Shown here: piece after piece, positions 1 through 11,036 of the stretch
Layout of the letters: the number at the start of each line of letters is the position of its first letter
Position numbering within the stretch: position 1 is the stretch's first letter
Source: Gremmenia infestans
Taxonomy: Eukaryota > Ascomycota > Leotiomycetes > Helotiales > Hamatocanthoscyphaceae
Length of the DNA stretch: 64,000 nt
NCBI GenBank assembly: GCA_032629725.1
Contig: JAFEVB010000002.1
Location: 2,604,001 to 2,668,000 of the forward strand
Reading direction: 5' to 3'
Program-made: the position numbers and the translations under genes
Notes under the pieces: model-generated
Seen by the model: only the letters and a program-made list of their open reading frames with translations
Told to the model about the DNA's origin: nothing
Databases searched by the model: none

Positions 1-503
1 ATTGCTCTTTCAAAGCAGGACAAGCTGTTCAAGGATGCAATCGAAACCGCAGCAATTTCGGGCAAGTCTGAGGTTGTTGAGGAGCTGCTCAGATACGTAA
101 GTTGGACTGGTTTCTATACATTTTCAGCTTATCTAACTGTTTTTAGTTTGTTGATATCGGCAGCCGCGAATGCTATGTTGGAATGTTATATGCTTGCTAC
201 GATCTCATCCCTCTCCACTTGGTCATGGAGATCTCATGGCGCCACGGTCTGACTGATTTCACCATGCCGTTCATGATCAACTACCTCGCCCAGCAGGGGT
301 CTACGATCGAAATGTTGAAGAATGATAACGAGGAACGCAAATTGCGGGAGAAGTCGCAGGAGAAGGAGGAGAACAATACTCCCATTCTTGGCGGAAACCG
401 ACTCATGATTACTTCCGGACCTGGCGGACGCACATCTCCAGCTCAGTTTGGACAGACCAATGGATTTGCGCCTCAGCCAACGGGATATTCGGGTGGTTTC
501 TGA
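1..503 (+). CDS. chc1: Clathrin heavy chain, C-terminal end (partial)
   Basis: Partial gene entering from the left edge. Exons are 1..96 and 147..503, with an intron at 97..146 (GTAAGT..TTTTAG); 150 residues are visible. The protein forms the triskelion of coated vesicles in endocytosis and Golgi sorting. The visible part is the last heavy-chain repeat and trimerization region: the sequence around DAIETAAISGKSEVVEELL, then YACYDLIPLHLVMEISWRHG and MPFMINYLAQQ are strongly conserved in clathrin. It ends in a charged helix (NDNEERKLREKSQEKEENN) and a Gly/Pro/Gln-rich tail finishing GYSGGF, as is usual in fungal clathrins. The stop is TGA at 501..503. The identity is secure; only the N-terminal ~90% is missing because it lies outside the window. 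Confidence 0.95.
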
Positions 504-2217
504 GGATAAAATGAGAGGTAGAGCGGCCGCGATGTAATAATGATGAGGCATGTTGGGTTGTACCTTTTCTGATTTCCAGCGAGGATGATTCCATGGGACT
601 GGGGACATTTCTCGTCACGATGTAGTAGTATGCTGCACACTCCGGGTGGTTCGTACGTGAGAACCCACTTTCTGGGCACAACTGTAATTCATAGGAGCGT
701 TCTTGAACTTGCTTTACTAGACCTTCTTGATGTATTTTGACAAAAGCGCGTTTACACTGTAATGTTTATTGGATCATGGCTTACACCTTGTGACGGGGAC
801 TGTTGCACTAGTCAGCACGATAGGATAAAGGAATCGAAGGATCCGCACCTGTCCGACGAGTAAGAGTCTCGACAACGCCAATAGTAAATTACCTTACCGT
901 GTCGTGTGTTTCTTTTGATCGGCTACAGCCGGTGTCACGGACGGTACAGACTCGCCGAGGACCCAAAAAGCAGCACTCACTATCACTACTTTTGAATGTG
1001 CCACTTGTCTTGGAACGCTAGAAGCCGGTGCCGCTTTTTCTGTCCAGTCCGCGTACGTCATTATTCAGCCTTTAAAAGCCGAGATCGGAGACTCGCTACC
1101 TGTTGACCGAAAAAACGAGGTTGTTTTCGGCTCATGTGCAAGGTGCTGCTGGACTAGGGCTAGTATTTTTTATGTGGGCCTTTTTGACACTGACTGACAT
1201 GGGCAGGTATCATCATTACCTAGGTATATTATTACATGACATGAGAAACCCGCGTGTAGACATGATAGTTTTAGACGTACTTCCTACCTACAGTACAGTA
1301 CATACTTTACCTAGGCAATTACCTAGTGTGCATACCTAAGTCTAGCTCTAGCTCTATGCGCGGCAATGACTTGAAAGAGCGGTGTCAATTCAAGATGGGT
1401 GCGCAGTGCAGTACCTACAGTGCAACTGTGCAATGCCGTGGGCCTGTCCTACTATATCTACCTATCTACCTATCTACATAATGTCTACAGTAGAAGTCGC
1501 GGGTGAAAGACTAAAAGTATCTATCTACTCCGTACTCACCGAGATCTCGGAGTAAATTCGCTTCATTATGGTTTAGCATAGCATATCACAGCTTTTTCTA
1601 TTGGCCCGAGAATGTTTACGGTATGGGTATTAAAACCCCACTACGACGCCGATGCTCAAGCTCCCCCTCCTCTCGCCCCGCCCCAGCAAAAAGAAAACAT
1701 AAGATAGAAAATACCTACTACACCTGGGAGTCATCACCAACACCTTCACCACCTGGCCCCGAGAGCAAAATTATTCTGCTTTTGCTCTTTCCTTTTCCTC
1801 CCCGCCTTCTCTGCCTGACCAGCCAACATTCGCTCCTGCTCGATTTCCAAACATTGGTATATTAGCAGCTCCCACTCCCAGCTACCTACCCCTCCCTCCC
1901 TTCGTCCTTCAACAACAAATATCATTGGACGGGCCGCAAACCTACAGCCGCGCCTCCAATTGAAACGAATACTGCTGCATCTTATCCTATATCCTATCCT
2001 ATCCTATCAGCATTTCTGCCTCTCCCCTCTACAGCTGCAGCTTGCCCCTGTTCTCATACCTGCCCAGCCCTATAATTCCCGCTATTGACGGTAGCTCGGG
2101 TTTTATCCCGCCCACCAGCTTGATCAACAGCCGGTTATCAAAGCTGTCTGTGTTAAGCTTCTTCCCTCATTCCTCACCAAACGCATCCCACTGCACCTAC
2201 AGAACCAGCAACGCAAC
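504..2217. other. Intergenic: clathrin 3' UTR and pyruvate carboxylase promoter/leader
   Basis: No supported gene in 1.7 kb. The first ~250 bases are presumably the clathrin 3' UTR. From about 1630 to 2217 the plus strand is pyrimidine-rich, which is typical of strong fungal promoters and leaders. A short TATCC tandem run lies at 1983..2008. The AACATGGCC context at 2215..2223 is a good fungal start context. Small ORFs here (for example 1103..1339 and 1623..1865) have no recognisable content. Confidence 0.6.
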
Positions 2218-2459
2218 ATGGCCGACCAGCATGATCCCAATGGCGCCTATAGCGAGGTCTTTGAGGAAGGCTCTGACCTCAAGCACCCGCAGACCGTCCA
2301 TCGCATTCGGGCCAATTCCAGTATCATGCAATTGAAGAAGATCCTCGGTAAGTGCTTCAAATCGCAGCCTTGGGGCCAATTGACCAGGACCAATGCTAAT
2401 CTTGCGGCTTGCAGTCGCCAATCGAGGAGAAATTCGTAAGTGACCAATTCAATCCCGAC

Positions 2460-2499
<40 letters not shown>

Positions 2500-5400
2500 G
2501 CGATCCTGTGAGGCTAACTGACGTTGTGTAGCTATTCGTGTATGTACTCAATTGGGCGGGGTAGGGTGCTAGTTAAAGAAGCTTGCTAACCTTGCGTTCG
2601 ATAATTGTAGATTTTTCGTACTGTGAGTCTATCCTCCTACGAGCGAGTCTTGCTACAATTGCTTTTGCTGGATACTGATCTGGAATATAGGCACACGAAC
2701 TTTCACTCCAAACGGTCGCAGTATTCAGGTAAATCTTGCGAGGGGCTCTTCTTGTTCGGCACTGACATATTGGCAGTTATGAAGACCGACTTAGCATGCA
2801 CAGGCAGAGTAAGCAATTCCCGTAATTTCTGGATAATAAATGTACTAATCGCTGTTGTTTTTGCAGAAGCCGATGAAGCCTACGTTATCGGAAAGCGCGG
2901 TCAATATACACCTGTTGGAGCATACTTGGCTGGAGACGAAATCATCAAGATTGCTCTAGAGCATGGAGTCCAAATGATTCACCCCGGTATGGCAGGTGCA
3001 CACAATTGCGATGAGGCTATCTAATTATTTTCACAGGTTATGGATTCCTCTCCGAGAATGCAGAATTCGCTAGAAATGTGGAAAAGGCTGGCTTGATCGT
3101 ATGTCTATGTTCTACATTTTTGTTTACCAAAAAGCTAATTGAGCCCCATCGCAGTTCGTCGGTCCTTCTCCAGAAGTCATCGATGCTCTTGGTGACAAGG
3201 TGTCTGCCAGAACTTTGGCTATAAAGGCAGGCGTGCCAGTTGTACCAGGTACCGAGGGAGCTGTGGACAAGTTTGAGGATGTCAAGCACTTCACGGACGA
3301 ATTCGGCTTCCCAATTATCATCAAGGCAGCTTACGGAGGTGGCGGACGTGGTATGCGTGTTGTCCGAGAACAAGAAAGCTTGGAGGACTCCTTCAACCGT
3401 GCTACATCTGAGGCTAAGTCCGCCTTCGGCAATGGCACAGTCTTTGTGGAACGTTTCCTTGACAAACCCAAGCACATCGAGGTCCAGCTTCTAGGAGACA
3501 ACCAAGGAAACATTGTTCATTTGTATGAGCGTGACTGCTCAGTTCAACGAAGACATCAAAAAGTCGTCGAATTAGCACCCGCGAAGGATCTCCCGGCTGA
3601 GGTCAGAGATGCCCTCCTTGCGGATGCGGTGAAGCTTGCCAAGTCGGTCAACTACCGCAATGCGGGCACTGCAGAATTCTTGGTTGACCAGAAGAACCGA
3701 TATTACTTCATTGAGATTAACCCTCGTATCCAAGTCGAACACACGATCACCGAAGAAATCACAGGGATCGATATTATCGCGGCCCAGATTCAAATCGCAG
3801 CAGGTGCGACCTTGGCTCAGCTTGGCCTTACACAGGATCGAATTTCGACCAGAGGCTTCGCAATCCAATGCCGTATTACAACAGAAGATCCGGCCAAGCA
3901 GTTCTCGCCAGATACGGGAAAGATTGAAGTCTATCGATCAGCTGGTGGAAATGGTGTCCGTTTGGATGGTGGGAATGGATTTGCTGGCGCAATCATTACT
4001 CGTAAGTAGCTCCTTTCTCCTTCCCCAATCCCCATACCTTCCTTACGCCGCAGAAGCACAAGCAAGCTGCTGCGGATGCCGGTCGAGCTTATAGCTCTAA
4101 CCGGACTTTACTGGATTTTCTTGGACCCTCTTGGACTCATTATCCTACCGCTTCAACGTCTAATTGTTGTTTTATTCATTGCTATACTTGCTAACAGATT
4201 TGAAGCCCATTATGACAGTATGTTGGTGAAATGTACTTGCCATGGTTCCACATATGAAATTGTTCGCCGAAAGATGATTCGAGCTCTAGTCGAATTCCGT
4301 ATTCGCGGTGTCAAGACAAACATACCCTTTTTGGCAACACTGCTTACTCACCCAACCTTCATTGAAGGTAACTGCTGGACTACCTTTATTGATGATACCC
4401 CTGAGCTCTTTGACCTCGTTGGCAGCCAGAACCGTGCTCAAAAGCTGTTGGCATACCTCGGAGATATGGCTGTCAATGGCAGCAGTATCAAGGGCCAGAT
4501 TGGCGAGCCCAAATTCAAGGGCGATATTATTATGCCAGAGCTCCTGAGGGAGGATGGAAAGCCGTTGGATATTTCCGAGCCTTGTAAGAAGGGTTGGAGA
4601 AACGTCCTTGTTGAGAAAGGCCCAGAAGCATTTGCTCAGGCCGTTCGAAAGAACAAGGGATGTCTTCTCATGGACACAACCTGGCGTGATGCACATCAGT
4701 CATTACTGGCTACTCGTGTGCGAACTGTTGATCTTCTGAACATTGCTAAGGAAACCAGTCACGCTTATAGCAACCTGTACAGTCTTGAATGCTGGGGTGG
4801 TGCTACTTTCGATGTTGCCATGCGATTTCTCTACGAGGATCCTTGGGACAGACTGCGAAAGATGCGCAAGCTCATTCCCAACATTCCTTTCCAGATGCTT
4901 TTGCGTGGTGCAAATGGTGTTGCGTACTCTTCTCTCCCAGATAACGCTATCTACCACTTCTGTGAGCAAGCAAAGAAGCACGGTGTTGATATTTTCCGAG
5001 TCTTTGATGCTCTAAATGATATTGACCAACTCGAGGTTGGTATCAAGGCTGTTCACAAAGCCGGTGGTGTTGTTGAGGGTACTGTGTGCTATTCTGGAGA
5101 CAGTGAGCAACCCTTTTTTTCATCCCCCCTCTTTAATCTACTACTCCCGATGAGTGTTTTATCCCTCTTCTCGGCTCTCAATCTCTACAAATGAAGCGCT
5201 GCTAATTTCTTCGTAGTGTTGAACCCAAAGAAAAAGTATAACCTAGAGTATTACTTGAGCTTGGTCGACAAGCTTGTTGATCTCAAGATCCATGTTCTCG
5301 GAATCAAGGACATGGCAGGTGTGCTGAAGCCAAGGGCCGCTACGCTTTTGGTTGGGTCTATCCGCAAGAAGTACCCTGATCTTCCAATTCACGTCCACAC

Positions 5401-6883
5401 CCACGATTCGGCTGGTACCGGTGTGGCATCAATGGTTGCATGTGCCAACGCTGGTGCTGATGCCGTAGATACCGCTACTGATTCCTTGTCCGGGATGACA
5501 TCTCAGCCTAGTGTTGGTGCCGTCCTCGCGTCTCTTGAGGGTAGCGATCTTGACCCAGGCCTGAATGTCCACCATATCCGTGCGATTGATTCATACTGGG
5601 CTCAGCTCCGTCTTCTGTACTCTCCATTTGAATCTGGTCTTACGTGAGTACAACATTCTTTCAGATTACATTCCCCCTTCCCATCGTGTTTTATCTCACG
5701 CACTCCAACTCCTTGCACACTTCGTAAGGCGAAACTTGTTCTTCCTCTACTCCCAAATTCTCTTGAATGAAACAACTAACGCCCCCGTCAAGTGGACCCG
5801 ACCCAGAAGTCTACGAACATGAGATACCAGGTGGCCAACTGACCAACATGATGTTCCAAGCTTCTCAGCTAGGTCTTGGTGCGCAATGGGCAGAGACCAA
5901 GAAGGCCTACGAGCAGGCCAACGACTTGCTTGGTGATATCGTCAAGGTTACACCTACTTCGAAAGTCGTTGGTGACTTGGCTCAGTTCATGGTCTCCAAC
6001 AAGCTGGACTTTGACTCTGTACAGAAGAGAGCTGGAGAGCTTGACTTCCCTGGATCCGTCCTTGAATTCTTCGAGGGTCTCATGGGTCAACCATACGGAG
6101 GTTTCCCAGAACCTCTCCGTACTAATGCTCTTCGTGGCAGACGCAAGCTCGAAAAGCGACCTGGTTTGACTCTAGAGCCTCTTGACCTCCAGAAGATTAA
6201 GAAGGACATCCATACCAACTGGGGTACTGTCACTGAATGCGATGTTGCAAGTTATGCTATGTACCCTAAGGTCTTTGAGGATTACCGAAAATTCATTGCG
6301 AAATATGGCGATCTAAGCGTCCTTCCTACAAGATATTTCTTGTCGGCTCCGGAGATTGGAGAGGAGTTCCACGTCGAGCTCGAGAAGGGCAAGGTCTTGA
6401 TACTGAAGCTTCTCGCTGTTGGTCCTTTGTCCGATACTACTGGTCAACGTGAGGTCTTCTACGAAGTAAATGGTAAGTATCATGATTTCAGAATCCCGAA
6501 CTTTGCTGATGCATGTTTAGGTGAGGTTCGACAGGTGACTGTTGATGACAATAAGGCTGCTGTAGAGAACACGGCCCGACCAAAGGCTGATCCTGGAGAT
6601 TCGAGCCAAGTTGGAGCTCCGATGTCGGGTGTTGTTGTTGAGATTCGTGTTCACGAAGGTAGTGAGGTTAAGAAGGGTGATCCTATTGCTGTGCTCAGCG
6701 CTATGAAGATGGTAGGTTACATGCTTCGACTCTGGCTACTGAGTTTTTACTAACGATTACTAGGAAATGGTCATCTCAGCACCGCATGCTGGTAAAATAG
6801 GTAGCATCCAGATCAAGGAGGGTGACTCGGTGGGAGGTGCAGACCTCATCTGTAAGATTGGCAAGCCTGGAGAGTCAAAGTAG
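2218..6883 (+). CDS. pyc1: Pyruvate carboxylase (cytosolic, biotin-dependent)
   Basis: Carboxylates pyruvate to oxaloacetate using ATP and bicarbonate; anaplerotic and gluconeogenic. I read 14 exons: 2218..2347, 2415..2435, 2532..2539, 2611..2622, 2691..2728, 2777..2808, 2867..2986, 3037..3098, 3155..4001, 4206..5102, 5217..5643, 5793..6472, 6521..6711, 6764..6883 (1194 aa, the normal family length). Domain order: biotin carboxylase starting at KILVANRGEI, with GGGGRGMRVV and ERDCSVQRRHQK; carboxyltransferase with LLMDTTWRDAHQSLLATR and HVHTHDSAGT; biotinyl domain with AMKM, the biotinylated Lys being about residue 1154. The last intron falls directly after AMKM. There is no mitochondrial presequence (start MADQHDPNG), as expected for the fungal cytosolic enzyme. 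Exons of 21, 8, 12, 38 and 32 nt make the 5' end unusually fragmented. The 204-nt intron 9 ends at a GAAG acceptor chosen to keep the conserved PHYDSMLVK frame. Confidence 0.96.
2461..2498 (+). repeat. CTG trinucleotide microsatellite in pyruvate carboxylase intron 2
   Basis: About 12.5 uninterrupted TGC/CTG units lie inside the 96-nt second intron (2436..2531). The repeat makes up roughly 40% of the intron and sits just before an 8-nt exon. Length variation would change intron size without touching coding sequence. Confidence 0.95.
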
Positions 6884-8174
6884 ATTGTATTGCGGAGTCC
6901 TCGAGGACATGGAACTTTTGGAGCGATGGGCAAAATGACGGGCAAGTATCCTTAGTACGAGGGGCAGTGTAGATACTGTGAAAAAGAATATTGATGGCTG
7001 GGGGGGAACTCTGTAGACGCTTTATGACTTAAGACCCTTTGCTCCTACTTACTGACTTATGTGCTTCTTCTCCTACTCTCGGGGTGGTAGTAAGGCCTTG
7101 CTGACTTTCCCGACATTGCGAGGACTTGAAAATTAACGCGAAGAGGTTAAAGAAAGTATAAGAAAATCGAGATTGGGGAAGACTGAGATTACGAGAAATT
7201 ACGAGTTTAAAGTGTTGAGTTACAAAGAGGCCGGATTTTTGAAGGTTTGATGCGGAGCTCGGCCGGATTTTCAAGCATCTGGTGAGCGCAAGGGGCGTGC
7301 GCGGAATGAGGGTGTTGATTTACGATGTGCAACAAAAGCTTTTGGAGTGACTTAAAAGAGGTTGGCACGTGATCCTATTAGCTCTTATGGTTTTATTCCT
7401 CTTCCTATGTATTTATTTGGTTATATCTTTCACTTTAGGTAAATCTTTGATGTCTAGTACGTGCGAAAGTGATGAATGGAATGAAAGCCCATTTTACTAA
7501 GGTACTAGTAGGAGTATAGTAGGGAAGATACATAGGGAAGGGAGGAAGTCTTGACTCTTTAGGTAGATCGGGAGATCGCCCCACTAAAAAGTGGAGAAGC
7601 TAGGGGCAGGGCAGGACGGGGGACAAGGCAAGGCAGCGCAGCGTCATGATATGCTTTGACTTGGATATTTCCCGGCGATCTTATTCGATGGGTGGAGCAG
7701 GGGACATATGTGTACAGGGGTCACAATACCCATCTGGGTGTGGAGGGGTAAAACGGTAGCTTTGATCAAAGGGTTCTTTCACTTTGAGCTTTTCTTATTG
7801 GTTGGGGATGGATGAAGAGTCAGGCCATCTGCGCGGGGAAATTTTGGGATGGAAAGTACAATGGGAGGAGGTGGAAGGTTGATGAGATCATGACCAATAC
7901 TTTGGAGCTTGTGTTCACGAGACGACGGGGACGGATGTGTATAAGGTCTCTGGATATTCCTCTAGTTTTACATGTTTATTCTTCAAAGAACTTCATTGTC
8001 ATAAAACCTTTAGTCCTACCTGCCCTTCAAACAACTCCTATACCTTTCATCAACTTCGACCTCATCAATCAATCAGTCAATCAGTCAATCAGTCAATCAG
8101 TCAATCAGTCAATCAGTCAATCAGTCAATCAGTCAATCAGTCAATCAGTCAATCACATACATACATACATCGAA
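6884..8174. other. Intergenic: pyruvate carboxylase 3' UTR and promoter of the next small gene
   Basis: About 1.3 kb with no supported protein gene. ORFs at 7029..7274 (minus) and 7812..8336 (plus) look accidental; the latter only runs through the tandem repeat at 8071..8154. The final part is the leader of the small gene starting at 8175 and contains that repeat. Confidence 0.55.
8071..8154 (+). repeat. Tandem 8-mer AATCAGTC, about 10.5 copies
   Basis: A perfect tandem array of the octamer AATCAGTC, preceded by a partial AATC and followed by a short CATA run up to 8170. It ends about 20 bases before the start codon at 8175, so it is probably transcribed in the 5' leader of the small Ser-rich protein gene. 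An 8-nt unit read as protein cycles through all three frames without a stop, which explains the long spurious ORFs over it. Confidence 0.95.
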
Positions 8175-8590
8175 ATGGCAACTCAAGGAAGCTCAGCATC
8201 CGCCGTGAGCCGTGGAGGTTCAGGACCTACCAGCACACCTGCAAACAACGTCGGAGGAGACTCTACCACTACCACCAACCGTCGTGTGCGTTCCCATTCG
8301 CACACTTCTCAATCTCAATCCGAGTTTTCTTGCTGACCTACCCATACAGCCTTCCGGAAGCTCAAACACCCTCTTCTCAGGCCTCGTCAACCAGAAGCGC
8401 AACAGCACTGATGCTGCAGCCAATGCTCGCAAGCAGTCATTCAGTGATATGAAGCCGGCGACTGGGATTATTGGCAAGATGTGGAACGAGTGAGTTCTCT
8501 TGGATGGCACTGTTATGGATATGTGTGATGATATAGATGGCTGATTGAGTTGGTGGTAGCTTTACAACGGGTTCTTCGCCGCCAAAGTGA
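8175..8590 (+). CDS. Small Ser/Asn-rich conserved fungal protein, function unknown
   Basis: Three exons: 8175..8285, 8350..8489, 8560..8590, giving 93 aa. The introns are GTGCGT..CAG and GTGAGT..TAG, and the phases agree throughout. The N-terminal half is Ser/Thr/Gly/Asn-rich and probably disordered. The middle contains NTLFSGLVNQKRNSTDAAAN and RKQSF, and the C-terminus is KPATGIIGKMWNDFTTGSS followed by PPK. The pattern of a disordered start and a short amphipathic C-terminal segment resembles small stress- or conidiation-associated fungal proteins, but I do not recognise the family with certainty. No signal peptide or membrane segment is seen. The next gene downstream (9358) encodes a protein of similar size and a similar C-terminal pattern. 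The leader carries an octamer tandem repeat. Confidence 0.75.
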
Positions 8591-9357
8591 ATTGGGAATT
8601 GGGATGGGAAGGGGATGGGGATGGGGATGGGGATGGGGAGAGAAGAGAAAACCGTGCATGATGGTATTGAGATGAATTCTTGGCGTTGAAGCGTGAAATG
8701 AAAGGCTGGTGTTGAAGGCGTTTTATCGTCGGTGTTATGATTACATGGATGGATGGTTGTGTATCAATTGAATTGTATTATGGGGAAAATGAAACTATCG
8801 TAGCCACTTCTAATCTGTCAAGTTGTAATATGTGCCCCCGTCCCTTCCTTTTTGACGGTAAAAGGAATTTGCCATAAGGTATGATGAAAACATAGAGCGG
8901 ACTTCCCCCTGACTAGGTAGAATATCTTGAAGTCTGATGTGTACCGACGCAGCCAAATACTGGCGAAATTGAGAATCTGAGGGGGGGTTCTAGTCGATGC
9001 TAGTCCGGATTCGGTACTGACACTCTTTCCTCCCTTCCCTTTCCTTCTGATGGACACTCACTCGCTTACCTCACGCCTCCCGAAGTAGCAACTGCCTCAT
9101 CATCGCACAGAGATCAGAAAGCTCTAGCTCTAGTGCATATTTTTAGACCCTACAACAGGGGCGATGACGCTTCCATTAGGAGAGGCCTGAGATGATTATG
9201 TAAAAGCGACGGCGGTAAATAGGACAAACCATTCCATAGGTCAAAAGCTCCAACAGCGGCCAAAGATTGATCATATCATTTTTCCTCTCAAGAATTTATT
9301 CCATAAAAACCAAGGAAAACAAGCAGAGAAAAAACCAGAAAACCCTAGCCAACAACT
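8591..9357. other. Intergenic between the two small-protein genes
   Basis: About 770 bases without a gene. It starts with a G-rich run (GGGGAT units at 8611..8639) just after the stop codon, in the 3' UTR of the upstream gene. The rest is mixed sequence, with an A-rich leader near 9300..9357 that ends in a good AACTATGTC start context. A minus-strand ORF at 8818..9057 has no recognisable content. Confidence 0.5.
8601..8639 (+). repeat. GGGGAT-type G-run repeat
   Basis: Successive GGGATGGGAAGGGGATGGGG-type units give seven runs of three to four G within 39 bases, immediately after the TGA at 8588..8590. It is a candidate G-quadruplex in the 3' UTR of the small protein gene. Confidence 0.8.
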
Positions 9358-9697
9358 ATGTCTTCCCAGGATCAGACCAACTCAAGCAACCTCGGAGATT
9401 TGATTTCTGGAACGACGCCTGGCGTCAAGAGCATCGAGGCTGCCTACAGTCGAGCAGGTGCTTCGGTCCACCACACGCCAGGTTCGGCGTCGAAGATGGG
9501 ATCCCAGGAGCAGGCGGACGCGAGCGCGAATGCACATCAGGGTGTTGGGAGCGCGAAGTTCAACGATTCGATGAGTGATCAGAGACAAGAAGTAGGTCCT
9601 TATTCCACGAGCTAGCAGACGTAGCTGATAAGTGTAGCCTTCTGTGGTGGGAAAGGTGTTCAACAATCTTATGAATGGAACGGGTAGTACAAAGTAG
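9358..9697 (+). CDS. Small Ser/Gln-rich protein, function unknown
   Basis: Two exons, 9358..9591 and 9638..9697 (intron GTAGGT..GTGTAG), giving 97 aa. The first exon encodes a polar, low-complexity protein with MSSQDQTNSSNLGDLISGTT, PGVKSIEAAYSRAG and HTPGSASKMG. The second exon adds PSVVGKVFNNLMNGTGSTK. No signal peptide, membrane segment or known domain is visible. The C-terminal pattern hydrophobic-hydrophobic-G-K-x-aromatic-N matches that of the small protein encoded just upstream at 8175..8590, so the two may be diverged tandem paralogues or share a structural class. The codon pattern and clean splice phase support a real gene. Confidence 0.7.
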
Positions 9698-10047
9698 AGA
9701 TGGGGTGTGGTGAGAAGTTTGTGTGTATTGTAGAGGGAACTGGGTATAGAAGGACTGGTTCATTTTCCACTGCCACTTTGGCATGGTTCCGGCGTACAGA
9801 GAATGGAGAATAAATGGGGAAAGACGGTCCATGATTTGATTCAATAAAGATTCACAATCAGTACAACTATTGCATAAGCCGGCAAGCCGGTCGGTCTCTT
9901 AGGCCGTAGCAGATTCAAATGAATCGCTGGAACTTTTTGGTGCACTATTCATTGTAATCTGATCCGTAGATGCAGTAAGGTACAACCAATGATGCCAGTG
10001 CCATGCCATTTACTCCTTTTCCCATGCTGATGAACACCGTAGAGAAT
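9698..10047. other. Convergent 3' region between small protein and uL5 genes
   Basis: 350 bases separating two convergent genes. They probably contain both 3' UTRs. No coding potential is recognised. Confidence 0.5.
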
Positions 10048-10736
10048 TTATCGGACAATACCCTATTTTGGTTATTAGCAAAAGAACTTGACGTATAAAA
10101 CAGCCGTTCTTACCTCGAAACGGTTCTTGAACCACTTGACGGTCTCGTCACGCTTGATCTTGTGGGCGGAACCAATGGAGGTCTTGCATCGGCGACGCTT
10201 GGCAACACGCTCACCAGGTCGGGTCCTATTGCTTGTCAGTACTCATCCACTGTATGCTAATATCCGTTATACTTACATGCATGCGTAGAAGTCCATTCCG
10301 TAGATACCAATCGCCGGGTCGTACTTGATACCGAGATCGATGTGTTCGCTGATACCGAAGCCGAAGTTGCCAGTCTCAGAGAAGTTGCGCTTACGGAGTT
10401 CATATTCCTTGACCTTCAATCCACGCTCCAAGATTTCCTCAGCCTTTGGGCCGCGAACGGTGACGTGGACGGAGATCTTCTCGTTACGACGGATACCGAA
10501 GGTACGGACGGTGTATCTAGCCTTGCCTGTGAAGATGCTGTTAGACAAAAGCCTCCTGAGGGGATTCGCATTCAAAGGGTGGTCATCGTACTGTAGACGG
10601 GAGTTTGACCACTCAGTTGCTCCAACACCTTGGCCGCACGAGTAAGTCTATCACCAGATTCTCCAACGGAAATGTTGAGGACGATCTTCTGGATGCGAAG
10701 CTCCTTCATGGGATTGGCGCTTTTTCCTTCGGCCAT
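10048..10736 (-). CDS. rpl11: 60S ribosomal protein L11 (uL5)
   Basis: Component of the large ribosomal subunit central protuberance, contacting 5S rRNA. On the minus strand the exons in transcription order are 10736..10592, 10526..10277, 10225..10114 and 10062..10048, giving 173 aa, the expected length. Diagnostic stretches are MKELRIQKIVLNISVGESGD, YTVRTFGIRRNEKISVHVTV, RGPKAEEILERGLKVKEYEL and IDLGIKYDPAIGIYGMDFYA. The start MAEGKSANPM is standard for fungi. The last exon is only 15 nt and encodes GIVR plus stop. The upstream ATG at 10736 faces the SmB start at 11037, leaving about 300 bp of shared promoter for two RNA-machinery genes. Confidence 0.97.
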
Positions 10737-11036
10737 TTTTGCGGTTGGTCGTCTGTCGTCGGCGTGAAAATTGTCGTTGATAGAAATCTCAAAGTTCGCG
10801 CGGTTGGATTATTCGAAAATAGCAGTGTGCGATAGCGACTTTCGCGCTAAACTTCAATTGGCGTTAGCGTAGACGAACAATTTTGGAGCTTGACTTGAGC
10901 CTCGATATATCGAAACAACATTAAATCCATACTCATAAGCTTGCCAGAGCCGACGAGTTATTTGAAGTCCCAGAACTTCAATACCCATTCTTTGAAAACC
11001 TCAAGAGACGCCGTGAATTCGTGCATCTCGTCCATC

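Noticed and set aside
8071..8154. CRISPR-like array
   Set aside because: Contiguous 8-nt tandem repeat with no spacers, in a fungal nuclear genome.
7812..8452. Two overlapping ORFs of 171-174 codons
   Set aside because: They exist because the octamer repeat is stop-free in all frames; the rest is out of frame with the real small gene at 8175.
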